A stretch of DNA of 52,630 bases from contig JAKUTH010000014.1 of assembly GCA_022448085.1 (NCBI GenBank), positions 1 to 52,630 of the forward strand, read 5' to 3'. The notes beneath the pieces were generated by a model. The model saw nothing but the letters and a program-made list of their open reading frames with translations, searched no databases and was not told the origin of the DNA. How positions within the stretch are numbered: position 1 is the stretch's first letter; each line of letters starts with the position of its first letter. Positions 43,506 through 52,451 of this stretch are shown here, one piece after another. This DNA comes from Pseudomonadales bacterium. GTDB lineage: Bacteria > Pseudomonadota > Gammaproteobacteria > Pseudomonadales > Azotimanducaceae. The position numbers and the translations under genes are program-made.

Positions 43506-44819
43506 ATGCTTTTTTTGGTCCATGCTCACGTATTGTCATCGGCAGCGAGCCCATCTTTGACGACGAAGACCAAGAATATCTACCTGACCTCGCCTTCGTT
43601 ATTAGTCCTAGTTTTTTCACTCGCGATCAGCGGGTGCGGCGAGAATCAAATCGGTCGACGTGATGTCGATGTCCAAATGATTGAAACGGATGCGAAGCCC
43701 GGCAGTTCCGCGCCCCATCTCGCTACCGACGTTGATGGCCTGGTCGTATTGAGTTGGCTTGAACCAAATGGCCTCAAGACCGCACTGCGATACAGCGTCT
43801 TCGAACGAGATGAATGGGCACCTTCGAATTTAGTAGCCACGGGCGCTAATTGGTTCGTCAACTGGGCAGACTTTCCATCCGTTACGCCGATTTCGGGAAG
43901 CCTATGGGCCGCGCATTGGTTGGTTCGGCAGCCTGCCGGCGGCTATGCGTACGACGTCGAAATAGCTCGCTCCACTGACGCCGGAATCACTTGGTCTGAA
44001 TCAGAGAAACCCCATCACGACGGTACTCCAAGCGAACATGGTTTCGTGAGCCTGGGCTCGTACAAAGAGGAGGTCATAGCCGTTTGGTTAGATGGCCGAG
44101 AAATGGTAGGCGGACACCATGGATCTGGCGAGAAGACCACGGGCGGCATGACGCTGCGATCAGCCAGTGCCGCAATGGGGAAACCGTTTCAAAAGTTTCA
44201 TGTGGTAGACGATCTCGTTTGCGATTGCTGTCAAACCGATCTCGCCATCGCTCAAAGTGGTCCTATCTTGGCGTACCGCGACAGAACTTCCAATGAGATC
44301 CGAGATATCTATGTTTCGCGACTACTGGACGGACGTTGGGAGCCCGGGCGCTCAATTTTTCAGGATAAGTGGCGCATCGGGGGTTGTCCCGTCAATGGAC
44401 CCGCTATTGCGGCGCAAAATGGGTCTGTCGTTGTCGGATGGTATACCGAAGCAAACTCAACGCCCCTCGTCCGGATGATTCGTTCCGACGATGACGGCAG
44501 ATCATTCGGACCACCCGTGACCATCGATTCGGATTCACCGGTTGGGAGAGTGGACATCGATTTTCTCGAAAGTGGAGAAGCCGTCGTCAGTTGGATGGGC
44601 GAAAGCGATCCAGATGAGGGTACGCTCCTTTGGCGAGTGATTTCAAAAGAGGGCAGGCTAGGTCCATTGCAGAAAGTCACAAGCATTAGCACGCGGCGAA
44701 ATGCTGGCTTCCCACAAATGAGTCGCGTTGGAAAGGGGCTTCTTTTTGCTTGGACAGACACGTCCAGTGGCGCCTCTACAATTAAAACAGCCCGCGTGCT
44801 TTTTCCTCACGAGAATTAG
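43506..44819 (+). CDS. BNR/Asp-box repeat lipoprotein, sialidase-like
   Basis: 437 residues from the ATG at 43506, with AAAAGGAG at ideal spacing; an in-frame start at 43356 would overlap the divergent gene. A long signal ends at the lipobox I-S-G-C (SLAISGCGENQIG). Asp-box-like motifs typical of sialidase propellers are present: RSTDAGITWSE, RSDDDGRSFGPP, and further less clear copies. The beta-propeller suggests glycan binding or hydrolysis, but no sialidase catalytic Arg triad or FRIP motif is evident, so enzyme activity is doubtful. It contains an HHGSGEKTTGG loop and a CDCC stretch around residue 240. Probably an outer-membrane sensor or binding protein. Confidence 0.72.
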   Translation: MLFLVHAHVLSSAASPSLTTKTKNIYLTSPSLLVLVFSLAISGCGENQIGRRDVDVQMIETDAKPGSSAPHLATDVDGLVVLSWLEPNGLKTALRYSVFERDEWAPSNLVATGANWFVNWADFPSVTPISGSLWAAHWLVRQPAGGYAYDVEIARSTDAGITWSESEKPHHDGTPSEHGFVSLGSYKEEVIAVWLDGREMVGGHHGSGEKTTGGMTLRSASAAMGKPFQKFHVVDDLVCDCCQTDLAIAQSGPILAYRDRTSNEIRDIYVSRLLDGRWEPGRSIFQDKWRIGGCPVNGPAIAAQNGSVVVGWYTEANSTPLVRMIRSDDDGRSFGPPVTIDSDSPVGRVDIDFLESGEAVVSWMGESDPDEGTLLWRVISKEGRLGPLQKVTSISTRRNAGFPQMSRVGKGLLFAWTDTSSGASTIKTARVLFPHEN

Positions 44820-44861
44820 CGTCCGATCAACCACCTCAAAGAATCGCGACCTTGCGCTAAA

Positions 44862-44881
44862 CAGATCGATCTGATCAGCTG
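44862..44881. promoter_or_regulatory. cluster of overlapping palindromes
   Basis: CAGATCGATCTGATCAGCTG contains three overlapping perfect palindromes: CAGATCGATCTG (44862-44873), CTGATCAG (44871-44878) and CAGCTG (44876-44881). It lies about 30 bp upstream of the Cys-rich protein start, where a regulator or stem-loop could act. No matching family of binding site is known to me. Confidence 0.28.
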
Positions 44882-44909
44882 CAAGAAATCACAAGGAAAC
44901 CACTCGACG

Positions 44910-45260
44910 ATGAAAACAGGATCAATTTGGATCGCGGGAACGTGCATGATCGTGCTTGCAGCCGCCGGTTTTGCTGCACATCACGAGGGAGCGTCAGAGT
45001 CGGTAGATAACCACGGTAAGCCGGTATCGAAATCCGAGAAAGTAAAAACTAAAGAGACCGCGAGCGAGAACGCAACTGAGGGCAGCGAGTCGGCTGGCTC
45101 CGCGACCCAAAACCCCTGCATGGAGGACATTAGAAAACATTGCGCAGATTCTTTTGGCACCGGCGATCGTGGTGCTGTCATGCAGTGTGTCCAAGACAAC
45201 TACGAGAATTTCTCCGAAGCGTGTCAGAAAGCGATTCAGGCTCGTATGCAGGGTCGGTAA
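44910..45260 (+). CDS. small exported Cys-rich-repeat protein
   Basis: 116 residues. A signal peptide (MKTGSIWIAGTCMIVLAAAGFAAHH) is followed by a Ser/Glu/Lys-rich linker (about 28-68) and a compact domain with four Cys: NPCMEDIRKHCADSF ... MQCVQDNYENFSEACQKAI. The spacing C-x7-C-x15-C-x11-C and the helix pairs resemble the cysteine-rich repeat found in Golgi glycoprotein 1 and in small bacterial exported proteins. AAGGAAAC precedes the ATG. Function unknown. It lies 90 bp downstream of the BNR lipoprotein and converges on the esterase. Confidence 0.72.
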   Translation: MKTGSIWIAGTCMIVLAAAGFAAHHEGASESVDNHGKPVSKSEKVKTKETASENATEGSESAGSATQNPCMEDIRKHCADSFGTGDRGAVMQCVQDNYENFSEACQKAIQARMQGR

Positions 45261-45270
45261 ACGGAGGAAT

Positions 45271-46191
45271 TTAGACCGTATCGAACAACCAGCGGAGCGA
45301 ATCCGCAAAGATTGCACCAGCATGGCGTAGTGAATGCATGCCCTCGCCAAACACAAATCGGTGTTCGTAATCCGCAAACTCGAGCGCGCTAGCCATCTGT
45401 TGGTTTACCAATGGCCAGTTCCCTAGCCAATTATCGAGGTCGTGCTTACCACTCTGGAGGAACACTCTTAATGGTTTTTTCACGCTCGTCCTGACCAAAT
45501 AAGGGTAGTTGTGGCCCCCACGTATGTTTGTAAACGAACCGCAATGGCTCAGTACCAATCCAAACGCCGAAGCATCGTGCCAAGCGGCGTTGAACGCGCA
45601 TATGCCACCGCTCGACATTCCGCATATAAGGCGCGCACGAGGATCTGGGTTGAACTCACATCCGAGGGTCGATTCGACCAACGGAACCAACTCATCGTTA
45701 ACAAACTTCACGTAACGGGGCGTGACGGAATCATATTCGTAAGATCGACCCCGGTCAGGATAACTTCCATCGGGAACGGGCTCATCGGGAGTCCCAGGAT
45801 TTACAAAGACCCCAACAATTGGCGGGAGTTCCCCGGCGTGAATAAGCGAATCGAATACAGCCGGCGCGCGGACCGGTCCAACACGGTGCACGTAACCGGC
45901 ACCGTCATTAAACAAAGCTAGGGCAGGGCGGACCTTCTGGGGATCGAATTCTGGGGGGGTGTAAATCCAGATATCTCGGGTGGTTTCCGGAAAAATCTCG
46001 GTATCACGCCAATCCCGGATCTTTTGCACTTTTCCGCGCGGTATCGATCGAGGCGACGCCTCGGCACACGGGTTGTACTGGTTATCGTCCAACATTGCCG
46101 TTGGATGCACACGAGGCTTGGGTAAGTAATCGTTTTCTGGAAGGCTATCGAGACCGTGGGCAATAAAGGTTTCAACGTCGAGCGGCATCAT
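45271..46191 (-). CDS. esterase of the enterochelin-esterase-like fold
   Basis: 306 residues of alpha/beta-hydrolase fold. RDIWIYTPPEFDP and ALALFNDGAGYVHRVGPVRAPAVFD correspond to the start of the domain seen in Fes/esterase D proteins; nucleophile motif G-M-S-S-G-G in LICGMSSGGICAF; acid in QSGKHDLDNWLGNW and base His in FGEGMHSLRHAG. No secretion signal, so it is intracellular. Relatives hydrolyse siderophore lactones, formylglutathione or acyl esters; no siderophore genes are nearby. The N-terminal about 60 residues are polar and less conserved. It is 196 bp from the divergent MscS gene. Confidence 0.85.
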   Translation of the reverse strand: MMPLDVETFIAHGLDSLPENDYLPKPRVHPTAMLDDNQYNPCAEASPRSIPRGKVQKIRDWRDTEIFPETTRDIWIYTPPEFDPQKVRPALALFNDGAGYVHRVGPVRAPAVFDSLIHAGELPPIVGVFVNPGTPDEPVPDGSYPDRGRSYEYDSVTPRYVKFVNDELVPLVESTLGCEFNPDPRARLICGMSSGGICAFNAAWHDASAFGLVLSHCGSFTNIRGGHNYPYLVRTSVKKPLRVFLQSGKHDLDNWLGNWPLVNQQMASALEFADYEHRFVFGEGMHSLRHAGAIFADSLRWLFDTV

Positions 46192-46387
46192 GTACTCCTG
46201 CCAATTGATCCATATCTTCGTCGATTATAGTGCGCTGAGACGCCAGCGACTGGCTTCGTCAAACTGATCGTTACATGAGCGAATAACGTTCTAAGTTCTT
46301 AGCGAAGATCGAATCGTGGACGGCCCATCCGTTGCAATGTCGAACCGCAGGTGCAATGTTTGTAGACGTTATACGGAGAATGAAATT

Positions 46388-47539
46388 GTGACCGACACGT
46401 TACTCGCAACCACCCCCAATCAAGAGCATGTCGGGATTTCTTCGGTGTCAGAAGAATTACCGAGCATCGTGGATTGGTTGCCTGGCGGATTGATTCCGGT
46501 TTGGGAAATCGTTTTGGCAACACCTTTCCTTGCCTCACTCGTTATCGCAATAACGTTTTACCTTTTCGCCGTCGTTTTACGGGGCGTAATTTTCCGGGGC
46601 TTAGTCCACTTAGCCAATATGACGGACTCACTATTGGACGACGACGTTCTTCAATACGTACGCAAGCCAGCGTTTACATCGGTCCTGTATTTCGGCCTCA
46701 CGCTAGCAACGAACGTAGCTCCGCTTCCTTTTGGTAAGCAGTTGATCATCAATATTTTGTTGTCGGTGATCATCGGCAGCTGGATGCGCGCATCAATATT
46801 GATATCAACCGTGTTACTCGACACGTTAGAACGGCACGATGGCTTCAGCTTGATCGAAATACGGACGAAGCCGTTATTCGACCTCACCGTGAAAATCCTA
46901 ACCATTCTCGTCGGCAGTTACTTGCTGTTACTCATTTGGGGTATTAATCCTCTCGGTTGGCTCGCTTCGGCCGGTATTGTGGGTATCGCCATTGGTTTCG
47001 CAGCACAAGACACTCTGGCCAACGTATTTTCAGGCTTTTTCATTGTCGCCGATGCCCCCTACAAGATTGGCGATTACATCACCCTCGATACCGGTGAACG
47101 GGGACTGGTATCACGTATCGGACTGCGGAGTACTAGGTTGCTCACGCGAGACGATGTCGAAATCACGATTCCAAATGGGGTGATCGCAAGCGCCAAGATC
47201 GTCAACGAAAGCGGGGGGCCTTACCTAAAAATTCGAGTACCCATTGCCTTCGGAGTCGCCTACGGTTCTGACGTCGATCAAGTGTCCGAAGTCATCCAGG
47301 CCATTGCTGAGTCGCATCCATCGGTTTGTGAGCAACCGACGCCAATGGTTCGAATGCGTGCGTTTGGCGCTTCCAGTCTCGATTTCGATCTCCTTGTCTG
47401 GATTGAGGATCCCCAATACAGAGGGTCAATTTCCCACGATCTCTTAGTCGAGATCTACAAGGCCTTTGGACGCGAGGGCATCGAAATACCGTACTCGAAA
47501 CAAGACCTTTACATAAAACAACTGCCGCAGACGGAATAG
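46388..47539 (+). CDS. MscS-family mechanosensitive channel
   Basis: 383 residues from the GTG at 46388, with GGAGA about ten bases upstream; the in-frame ATG at 46316 adds a Cys-rich tail unlike the family. About four or five membrane helices precede the pore helix: GWLASAGIVGIAIGFAAQDTLANVFSGFF is the TM3/MscS signature with Gly/Ala packing, followed by DYITLDTGERGLVSRIG, the beta-domain landmark, and TIPNGVIASAKIVNES. The C-terminal alpha/beta part is present. It relieves turgor by opening under membrane tension. Longer than E. coli MscS (about 286), closer to YnaI/YbiO-like medium-size members. Likely monocistronic. Confidence 0.92.
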   Translation: MTDTLLATTPNQEHVGISSVSEELPSIVDWLPGGLIPVWEIVLATPFLASLVIAITFYLFAVVLRGVIFRGLVHLANMTDSLLDDDVLQYVRKPAFTSVLYFGLTLATNVAPLPFGKQLIINILLSVIIGSWMRASILISTVLLDTLERHDGFSLIEIRTKPLFDLTVKILTILVGSYLLLLIWGINPLGWLASAGIVGIAIGFAAQDTLANVFSGFFIVADAPYKIGDYITLDTGERGLVSRIGLRSTRLLTRDDVEITIPNGVIASAKIVNESGGPYLKIRVPIAFGVAYGSDVDQVSEVIQAIAESHPSVCEQPTPMVRMRAFGASSLDFDLLVWIEDPQYRGSISHDLLVEIYKAFGREGIEIPYSKQDLYIKQLPQTE

Positions 47540-47612
47540 TTCGCAACCACGAATCGTCATTTAGCCGACTTGGAAGCCAGCGCAGACCATCTCTCCCGTC
47601 TACGAATCGTCC

Positions 47613-48725
47613 TCAGGCGTCCAGCTGCGGCGTAATAATTCCAAGCTCAATCGAAGTCTCGACTACATCGCGGATTGTGTCTTCGACCGGTCGAATTGTA
47701 GCGCCTAGTATTTCTTTGGCCTTTTTGCAGTCGTTCAGAACATTCGACTCGACCGTGATCGTCTTTCCAGCACTGGTCACGGTGGCTGGCTCTCCCAATT
47801 TGAACGAAGGAAAGTTGTCCTTAATCACTACAGTAACGTCGGTTCCAAACCGAAGTGCAGAACGACCGCCACTCCCATGCATAACGTAACGATTACCGCC
47901 GTGAGAGCCTTTGTGGTCTGCGGCTGATTCGGCGGCGAGGCGATGCGCTTTAACCAAATCCCTTACGTCGATAATGTTGTAGTACATATCGTATTTAGAA
48001 GGCCAGGAAGGCTCGAGCCCTCCGGCAAGACGTCCAATCTGCTCGATCCACTGACCCACTTGCGCCTTAAACAAAATCGGTCCACAGATCATGGCCGGAT
48101 TCATGGTGATCGCGTCCCACGCTCCAACACTCGCATCGGCTGCAGCGTTAATAAAGTGCTCGGTATCGACCTTACTCTTAGCATAGGAATTTCTGGGATG
48201 GTCCCAATGCTCCGGGCTGACGTCGTCGGATGCCCAATCGGTTTCAGTCCACTCGTAACCTTTCGGTAGTGATGCCCCTTTTGCACCAGAAACGGCCGCC
48301 ATTGAACTGGTGTAGATCATCCGCTTCACGGTCCCGCTGGCATTAATTGCGTCGATAACGTTCTTGGTGCCGACCATCCCACCGTCGTAAACGTCCTGAG
48401 CTACATCACCACTTCCCAGCGGCTGAGATTTCCCATCGGCCGAATTTCCGAGTACGGCAGCGACATGGAACACGCCGGCACATCCCTGGAATGCGTCATC
48501 GTACGAGCCTCGCGTGAATAAATCGCATCCGTCAATAATTTCGACATGTGCCAGTCGACTCAGATAATCGACACTGTCCGTACCGCGCCACGAACTCGCG
48601 TCACGGATACACGCCCTAACATGGTAGCCATGGTGGACCAACTCGCGAACCATGTGTGCACCAGTGAATCCAGAGCAACCGGTCACGGCCACGGGACCGT
48701 CTTGTGGAGATATTGATGGCATCAC
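47613..48725 (-). CDS. extended SDR, dihydroflavonol-reductase-like
   Basis: 370 residues. Rossmann motif T-G-C-S-G-F-T-G in VAVTGCSGFTGAHMV, the typical acidic or Arg-binding loop (ACIRDASSWRG), catalytic S-S-M in MIYTSSMAAV and Y-A-K-S-K. NPAMICGPI matches the substrate-domain strand. The branch comprises dihydroflavonol/cinnamoyl-CoA reductases and 3-beta-hydroxysteroid-like enzymes that reduce a carbonyl or oxidise a hydroxyl with NADP(H). In this catabolic context a sterol or aromatic ketone is plausible. It is 102 bp downstream of the PhyH gene, same strand. Confidence 0.9.
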   Translation of the reverse strand: MMPSISPQDGPVAVTGCSGFTGAHMVRELVHHGYHVRACIRDASSWRGTDSVDYLSRLAHVEIIDGCDLFTRGSYDDAFQGCAGVFHVAAVLGNSADGKSQPLGSGDVAQDVYDGGMVGTKNVIDAINASGTVKRMIYTSSMAAVSGAKGASLPKGYEWTETDWASDDVSPEHWDHPRNSYAKSKVDTEHFINAAADASVGAWDAITMNPAMICGPILFKAQVGQWIEQIGRLAGGLEPSWPSKYDMYYNIIDVRDLVKAHRLAAESAADHKGSHGGNRYVMHGSGGRSALRFGTDVTVVIKDNFPSFKLGEPATVTSAGKTITVESNVLNDCKKAKEILGATIRPVEDTIRDVVETSIELGIITPQLDA

Positions 48726-48827
48726 AAAGTCCGCAGAAAGATCCCATTAGATGGTGATCGCGTGAGCCGCGCAAGCATCATGCTTCGCCGACAACCCGAA
48801 CGTCTATTTACGGATCAATGAGACCGT

Positions 48828-49787
48828 TCAGCCACCTAAACGCCAACTCCGCCACATATCGTCACCGACAAGCTTGTCCGCCCGAAAGAGCTTCGCGTCT
48901 TTAAACCATTCGTATTGATTGGCGTCTTTGTGTTCTTCATCCGTCAGAACCGGCTGGTTCCGCGTGAAATCGGCAAACAGTGCCCATCGGATGTCAGCAC
49001 CAAGATGTACGCCAGCAGAATGTATAGTGCGTCCGTGCCAAAAAATGACGCTGCCTTTCTCTGCCACGATTTCGTACGGTTCGATCGTTTCCGCGATCTC
49101 TTTCAACGTATCTCGAAACGAGCTAAGCGGTGACCAGTTCGCTTCGTACCGATGCTGCCGAAACATGCGTTTGTGGCTACCTGGATAGACCGTAAAGCCT
49201 CCATTACGAGGGTTCACATCCTCCAGATATCCACACGCATTCAACTGCTGACATACCTGATCGGTGTGGGGACCGAGGAAGCGCCCTTGGTCTTCCAATT
49301 TTCCCTCAGATAGAGGCTCGCTCGGGAAGACGATGTACACGCCACGGACCCGCGTAATAGCACGCAAATCACGACTTAGAATGGTCTCGGCAACTTCTCG
49401 TACGTGCGGATCATTCGGCAAGAGATCCAATATGTAATTTTCGCTACCAAGATCATGGAGCTTGACGATCCGCCGCATGTGTTCAATTGGATGGCGTCCT
49501 TGAAACGGGCCGTCGACCGGATGGGGAGGCATCTCGGCCCACTCGGGATCTTTCCACGTCTGTTTATCGTCGCGAGATAGCGTCCATGTCGAACCCGGTT
49601 TCACTGGTACCTTGGCGAGTAAATGTGTCCATATGCGGTCGAGTGCGGCTTCGAGTTTGTCGGGGTCAAGAATCCTTTTTTTTACGAGAAAGCCGTATTC
49701 ACAGAAGAAATCCATTTCAGCTTCCGAGACCACTTCGCCCGCAATGGTGAGATCAGGCATTTCAAAAACGATGCTTGGCCTTTGCAT
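48828..49787 (-). CDS. PhyH-family Fe(II)/2OG dioxygenase
   Basis: 319 residues. Metal residues: H174-T-D176 (LGPHTDQVCQQ), H256 (GRTIHSAGVH), R267 (DIRWALFADF). The N-terminal segment MDFFCEYGFLVKKRILDPDKLEAALDRIW is the standard first helix and strand. VYPGSHKRMFRQH is the PGSH block. The middle region (PEWAEMPPHPVDGPFQGRHPIEHMRRIVKLHD) is a divergent about 60-residue insert. It is followed 10 bp upstream in coordinates by the TonB-TPR gene of the same strand, which would be transcribed first. Substrate unknown. Confidence 0.88.
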   Translation of the reverse strand: MQRPSIVFEMPDLTIAGEVVSEAEMDFFCEYGFLVKKRILDPDKLEAALDRIWTHLLAKVPVKPGSTWTLSRDDKQTWKDPEWAEMPPHPVDGPFQGRHPIEHMRRIVKLHDLGSENYILDLLPNDPHVREVAETILSRDLRAITRVRGVYIVFPSEPLSEGKLEDQGRFLGPHTDQVCQQLNACGYLEDVNPRNGGFTVYPGSHKRMFRQHRYEANWSPLSSFRDTLKEIAETIEPYEIVAEKGSVIFWHGRTIHSAGVHLGADIRWALFADFTRNQPVLTDEEHKDANQYEWFKDAKLFRADKLVGDDMWRSWRLGG

Positions 49788-49797
49788 ACCGCTTACG

Positions 49798-51294
49798 CTA
49801 GTTGACTAACGCCTTGCCTCCCTGGTCTAGCACTTGTGCTTTGAGAACCGACCAGTCACCCGTCCATAAGGCACGCGTTGGAGTTGGAAGCGAACCGTCG
49901 TACTCAATGGCCAGACCACGTTCAATGGCGCTGAGCGCTCGCTCATAACGCCCCGACTGGCGATAGAGTTCGGCAAGGCTATATAAAGCAACCGACTCAA
50001 GGGCCTCTGGAATATTGCCGCCCTGTGCAGCGACGATTTCGAAATAGTCTATCGCTTGTAGGTTATCGCCCTTAAGTGCAGCTGCCTGCCCCAGTCGATC
50101 GTATATTTGGGCAAGGTCATGCGGTCGATAAGCCGGGCCATCGAAACCGCCATCGTAGATGCGTTCACGTGTTTCGAGTGATCCATTGAGCACGTCGATG
50201 GCCGCATCGAGTTTGTTTGCATCCATAAGGATTTGCGATTCAGCCAGTGCTTGTGGTGTGAGATAAAACAGCGGCCGGATGCGTCGCATCGTTGTCGTCT
50301 CGGTATCCAACGTTCTCGCGTCCGCATCGATCTTAGACCACTCGTCCCACGCAATTTGGTACGCCTGGATCCACAATTCTCGGGGCGTGCGACCGTACTG
50401 TTTGCTTAGTTGTATGGCTTTCGAAAGGCTCACGTGTGCGGTGCACCATTCCTTCGTTTGGATCGCAGCAATGCCGAGCTCCGCGTACGCACTGTAGACA
50501 AGCCCAGCTGAGCGCGGTGCTTGCGAAGAGAGCAGGGCCGCCAGCGCATGCTTTCGCTCGATCACGCTCTGCGACCAAAGTTCTTTTTCCGCGTACAACG
50601 ACCCGAGAAGACTTCCAGCTATATATCGAAGTTTTCGAGCAGCGAGATTACTGCGGGCGGGTTCATATAACGCCTGGCTCTGTCGAACAGTCTCGATGGC
50701 CTCGTCAAGAAGCCCCATTTTGTCTTCCGTTTGCGCTCGGAGATACAAGTACCCGGCGCGATCCACGTCGCCTCTCGATCTCGCAATTCGCCGATCCAGG
50801 TAACGAATGGCTTTCTCGAATTCACCTTGCATTTGCCAGTCGGTAATTCTTGACCGGACGTTGTCACTTCGAAAAGACAGTGGATCATGCGGCGTCATAA
50901 ACCATTTAACGCGATCCCTTACGCCTGCCGTCGAGATCGGACGCCCCGCCTTGGTTGCTGGAACAAACCGATACTGGTTCACCGATCCAAGCGCAGCTCG
51001 CTCGAAATCACCCCGCATACCATCGCTATTCCAACTCAATGCAGATTCAATAACCGTTGCATCGGCAACCCCACCATTTTCAGTGACGGTAAATTCAACC
51101 AACACAAAGCCCTCCGTGCCGCGCTTGAGCGCTTCACGCGGGTACCGAGGAGGATCTTTAAGTAATGCGGAGTGGGGCCGATAGTTGGGTTCCTCGAGAG
51201 AGCCACCTAGTCCACATTCTGAAAAAAAAGACGCATCCAAAGGTATTGCAACCAATACAAGACCGAGCAAGACGTTTGAGCAAAAAAGGTGCAT
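49798..51294 (-). CDS. periplasmic protein with N-terminal TonB domain and TPRs
   Basis: 498 residues from the ATG at 51294; an ATG nine codons earlier has no better ribosome site. The N-terminus LFCSNVLLGLVLVAIPLDASFFS is a plausible signal peptide. A TonB-C-like domain lies first (about 35-130): DPPRYPREALKRGTEGFVLVEFTVTENGG, then ERAALGSVNQYRFVPATKAGRP. The remainder is TPR-like helices (YLYLRAQTEDKMGLLDEAIETVRQSQALYEPARS; ALYSLAELYRQSGRYERALSAIERGLAIEYDG). The same YPR-EAL/AIV-RG-EG-VL-EFTVT segment occurs at the C-terminus of the protein at 37339, so the two proteins are domain-permuted relatives. Immediately precedes the PhyH gene at 10 bp. Confidence 0.85.
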   Translation of the reverse strand: MHLFCSNVLLGLVLVAIPLDASFFSECGLGGSLEEPNYRPHSALLKDPPRYPREALKRGTEGFVLVEFTVTENGGVADATVIESALSWNSDGMRGDFERAALGSVNQYRFVPATKAGRPISTAGVRDRVKWFMTPHDPLSFRSDNVRSRITDWQMQGEFEKAIRYLDRRIARSRGDVDRAGYLYLRAQTEDKMGLLDEAIETVRQSQALYEPARSNLAARKLRYIAGSLLGSLYAEKELWSQSVIERKHALAALLSSQAPRSAGLVYSAYAELGIAAIQTKEWCTAHVSLSKAIQLSKQYGRTPRELWIQAYQIAWDEWSKIDADARTLDTETTTMRRIRPLFYLTPQALAESQILMDANKLDAAIDVLNGSLETRERIYDGGFDGPAYRPHDLAQIYDRLGQAAALKGDNLQAIDYFEIVAAQGGNIPEALESVALYSLAELYRQSGRYERALSAIERGLAIEYDGSLPTPTRALWTGDWSVLKAQVLDQGGKALVN

Positions 51295-51494
51295 TCGGCT
51301 ATTCTTCAACTCCGCGCGCATCCTAACGCAAACGGAGGGATGAGCAGTATCCTACATAGAATTCGGCGACACCAAGAACTTCGATTGGAACTTGAATCTT
51401 GTGATCCCAATGCGCGCACGTCTGTGTTTAGGGTAGCAGGACCGGTGGCTTCTTCTTTTCTTGGCGTCGCTGCCGCATTGAGAGAGATTCCTGC

Positions 51495-52451
51495 ATGTTG
51501 AAACAACAACAGAACTTATCCGGTGACGAGAAGGCCGCGTTGCAGGGGTTTGGTCGCGTTACCACAGATTCGCCTCCGGTGTTCGATCCGGGTAGCGCGA
51601 TCGAAGCCGCGAGCAGCTTCTTCACAGCCAATGGATACGTCGTTTTAAGCGCCTGCCTCGATCCGGTCGAAATAGATCACCTCAATGAGTTTTACGATCG
51701 AACGCAGGAAGAGCGCCCCCATGCTTGGGGGCTCAGAAACGATCGTAAGCCGCACCACCAGCAACAAGGCTTAATCTTTTCTCAACCCTTGCTCGATTAT
51801 CCGGAGCTCGATCCCTATACCCAGCATCGTAGCTCGTTCCCGGTCGTGGCCAGTATATTCGGCGGAGAAACGCATGTGCGGTTCAGCGAATTCAATTTTC
51901 GGGAAGCGCCGGAAAATGCGGGCATCGGAGCAATGAACTTCCATCACGATGCGGTTTCTGCCGATCGATTTACACGCAGCCCATACATGCCGTGCGATTG
52001 GCTTTGCGCGATTCACTATTTGACAGACGTCGAACCGGGGACTCCCGTATTCTGTGTGGTTCCCAAAAGCAATACCTACAACACTCTGAAAGAAGCCTTC
52101 GAGGGTCTGGGCGAAGCATACCTCGAGGTGCCCATCTACGCGGCAGCTGGAACATGCGTTTTGTACGATACCGCCATTTTTCATACAAGACTTGACGGGG
52201 ACGGCGTACGCGCGCGCCGAACTTGGCACCAGTATTACGCGAGAGGAGGTTGGCTCCCCACCGACACGCGCTATGTTCGACCACCAACGCCAGTACTCAC
52301 GAATTGGAATCTCTTTCCGGAGCGCTTAGCGTTACACCCCGACTCCAAGACGAAACTCTTCTTTTCCCATTGGAATACTGCGCAATGTGAATGGGTTGCA
52401 TCGGGTTTCGCCGACCCAATCCGCGAATCCATGCCGAGAGGTAACCAATAA
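51495..52451 (+). CDS. PhyH-family Fe(II)/2OG dioxygenase
   Basis: 318 residues. GAGAGA precedes the ATG. Metal residues: H150-H-D152 (MNFHHDAVSADRF), H230 (TAIFHTRLDGD), R240 to R242. The N-terminal ASSFFTANGYVVLSACLDPVEIDHLNEFYDRT is the standard PhyH start. In this copy the region after D152 (RSPYMPCDWLCAIHYLTDVEPGTP) differs from the five other PhyH proteins, and the distal Arg is followed by RRTWHQYYARGGW. Divergent from the TonB-TPR gene, with 200 bp between. The stop at 52451 leaves an AT-rich end of the window. Substrate unknown. Confidence 0.88.
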   Translation: MLKQQQNLSGDEKAALQGFGRVTTDSPPVFDPGSAIEAASSFFTANGYVVLSACLDPVEIDHLNEFYDRTQEERPHAWGLRNDRKPHHQQQGLIFSQPLLDYPELDPYTQHRSSFPVVASIFGGETHVRFSEFNFREAPENAGIGAMNFHHDAVSADRFTRSPYMPCDWLCAIHYLTDVEPGTPVFCVVPKSNTYNTLKEAFEGLGEAYLEVPIYAAAGTCVLYDTAIFHTRLDGDGVRARRTWHQYYARGGWLPTDTRYVRPPTPVLTNWNLFPERLALHPDSKTKLFFSHWNTAQCEWVASGFADPIRESMPRGNQ

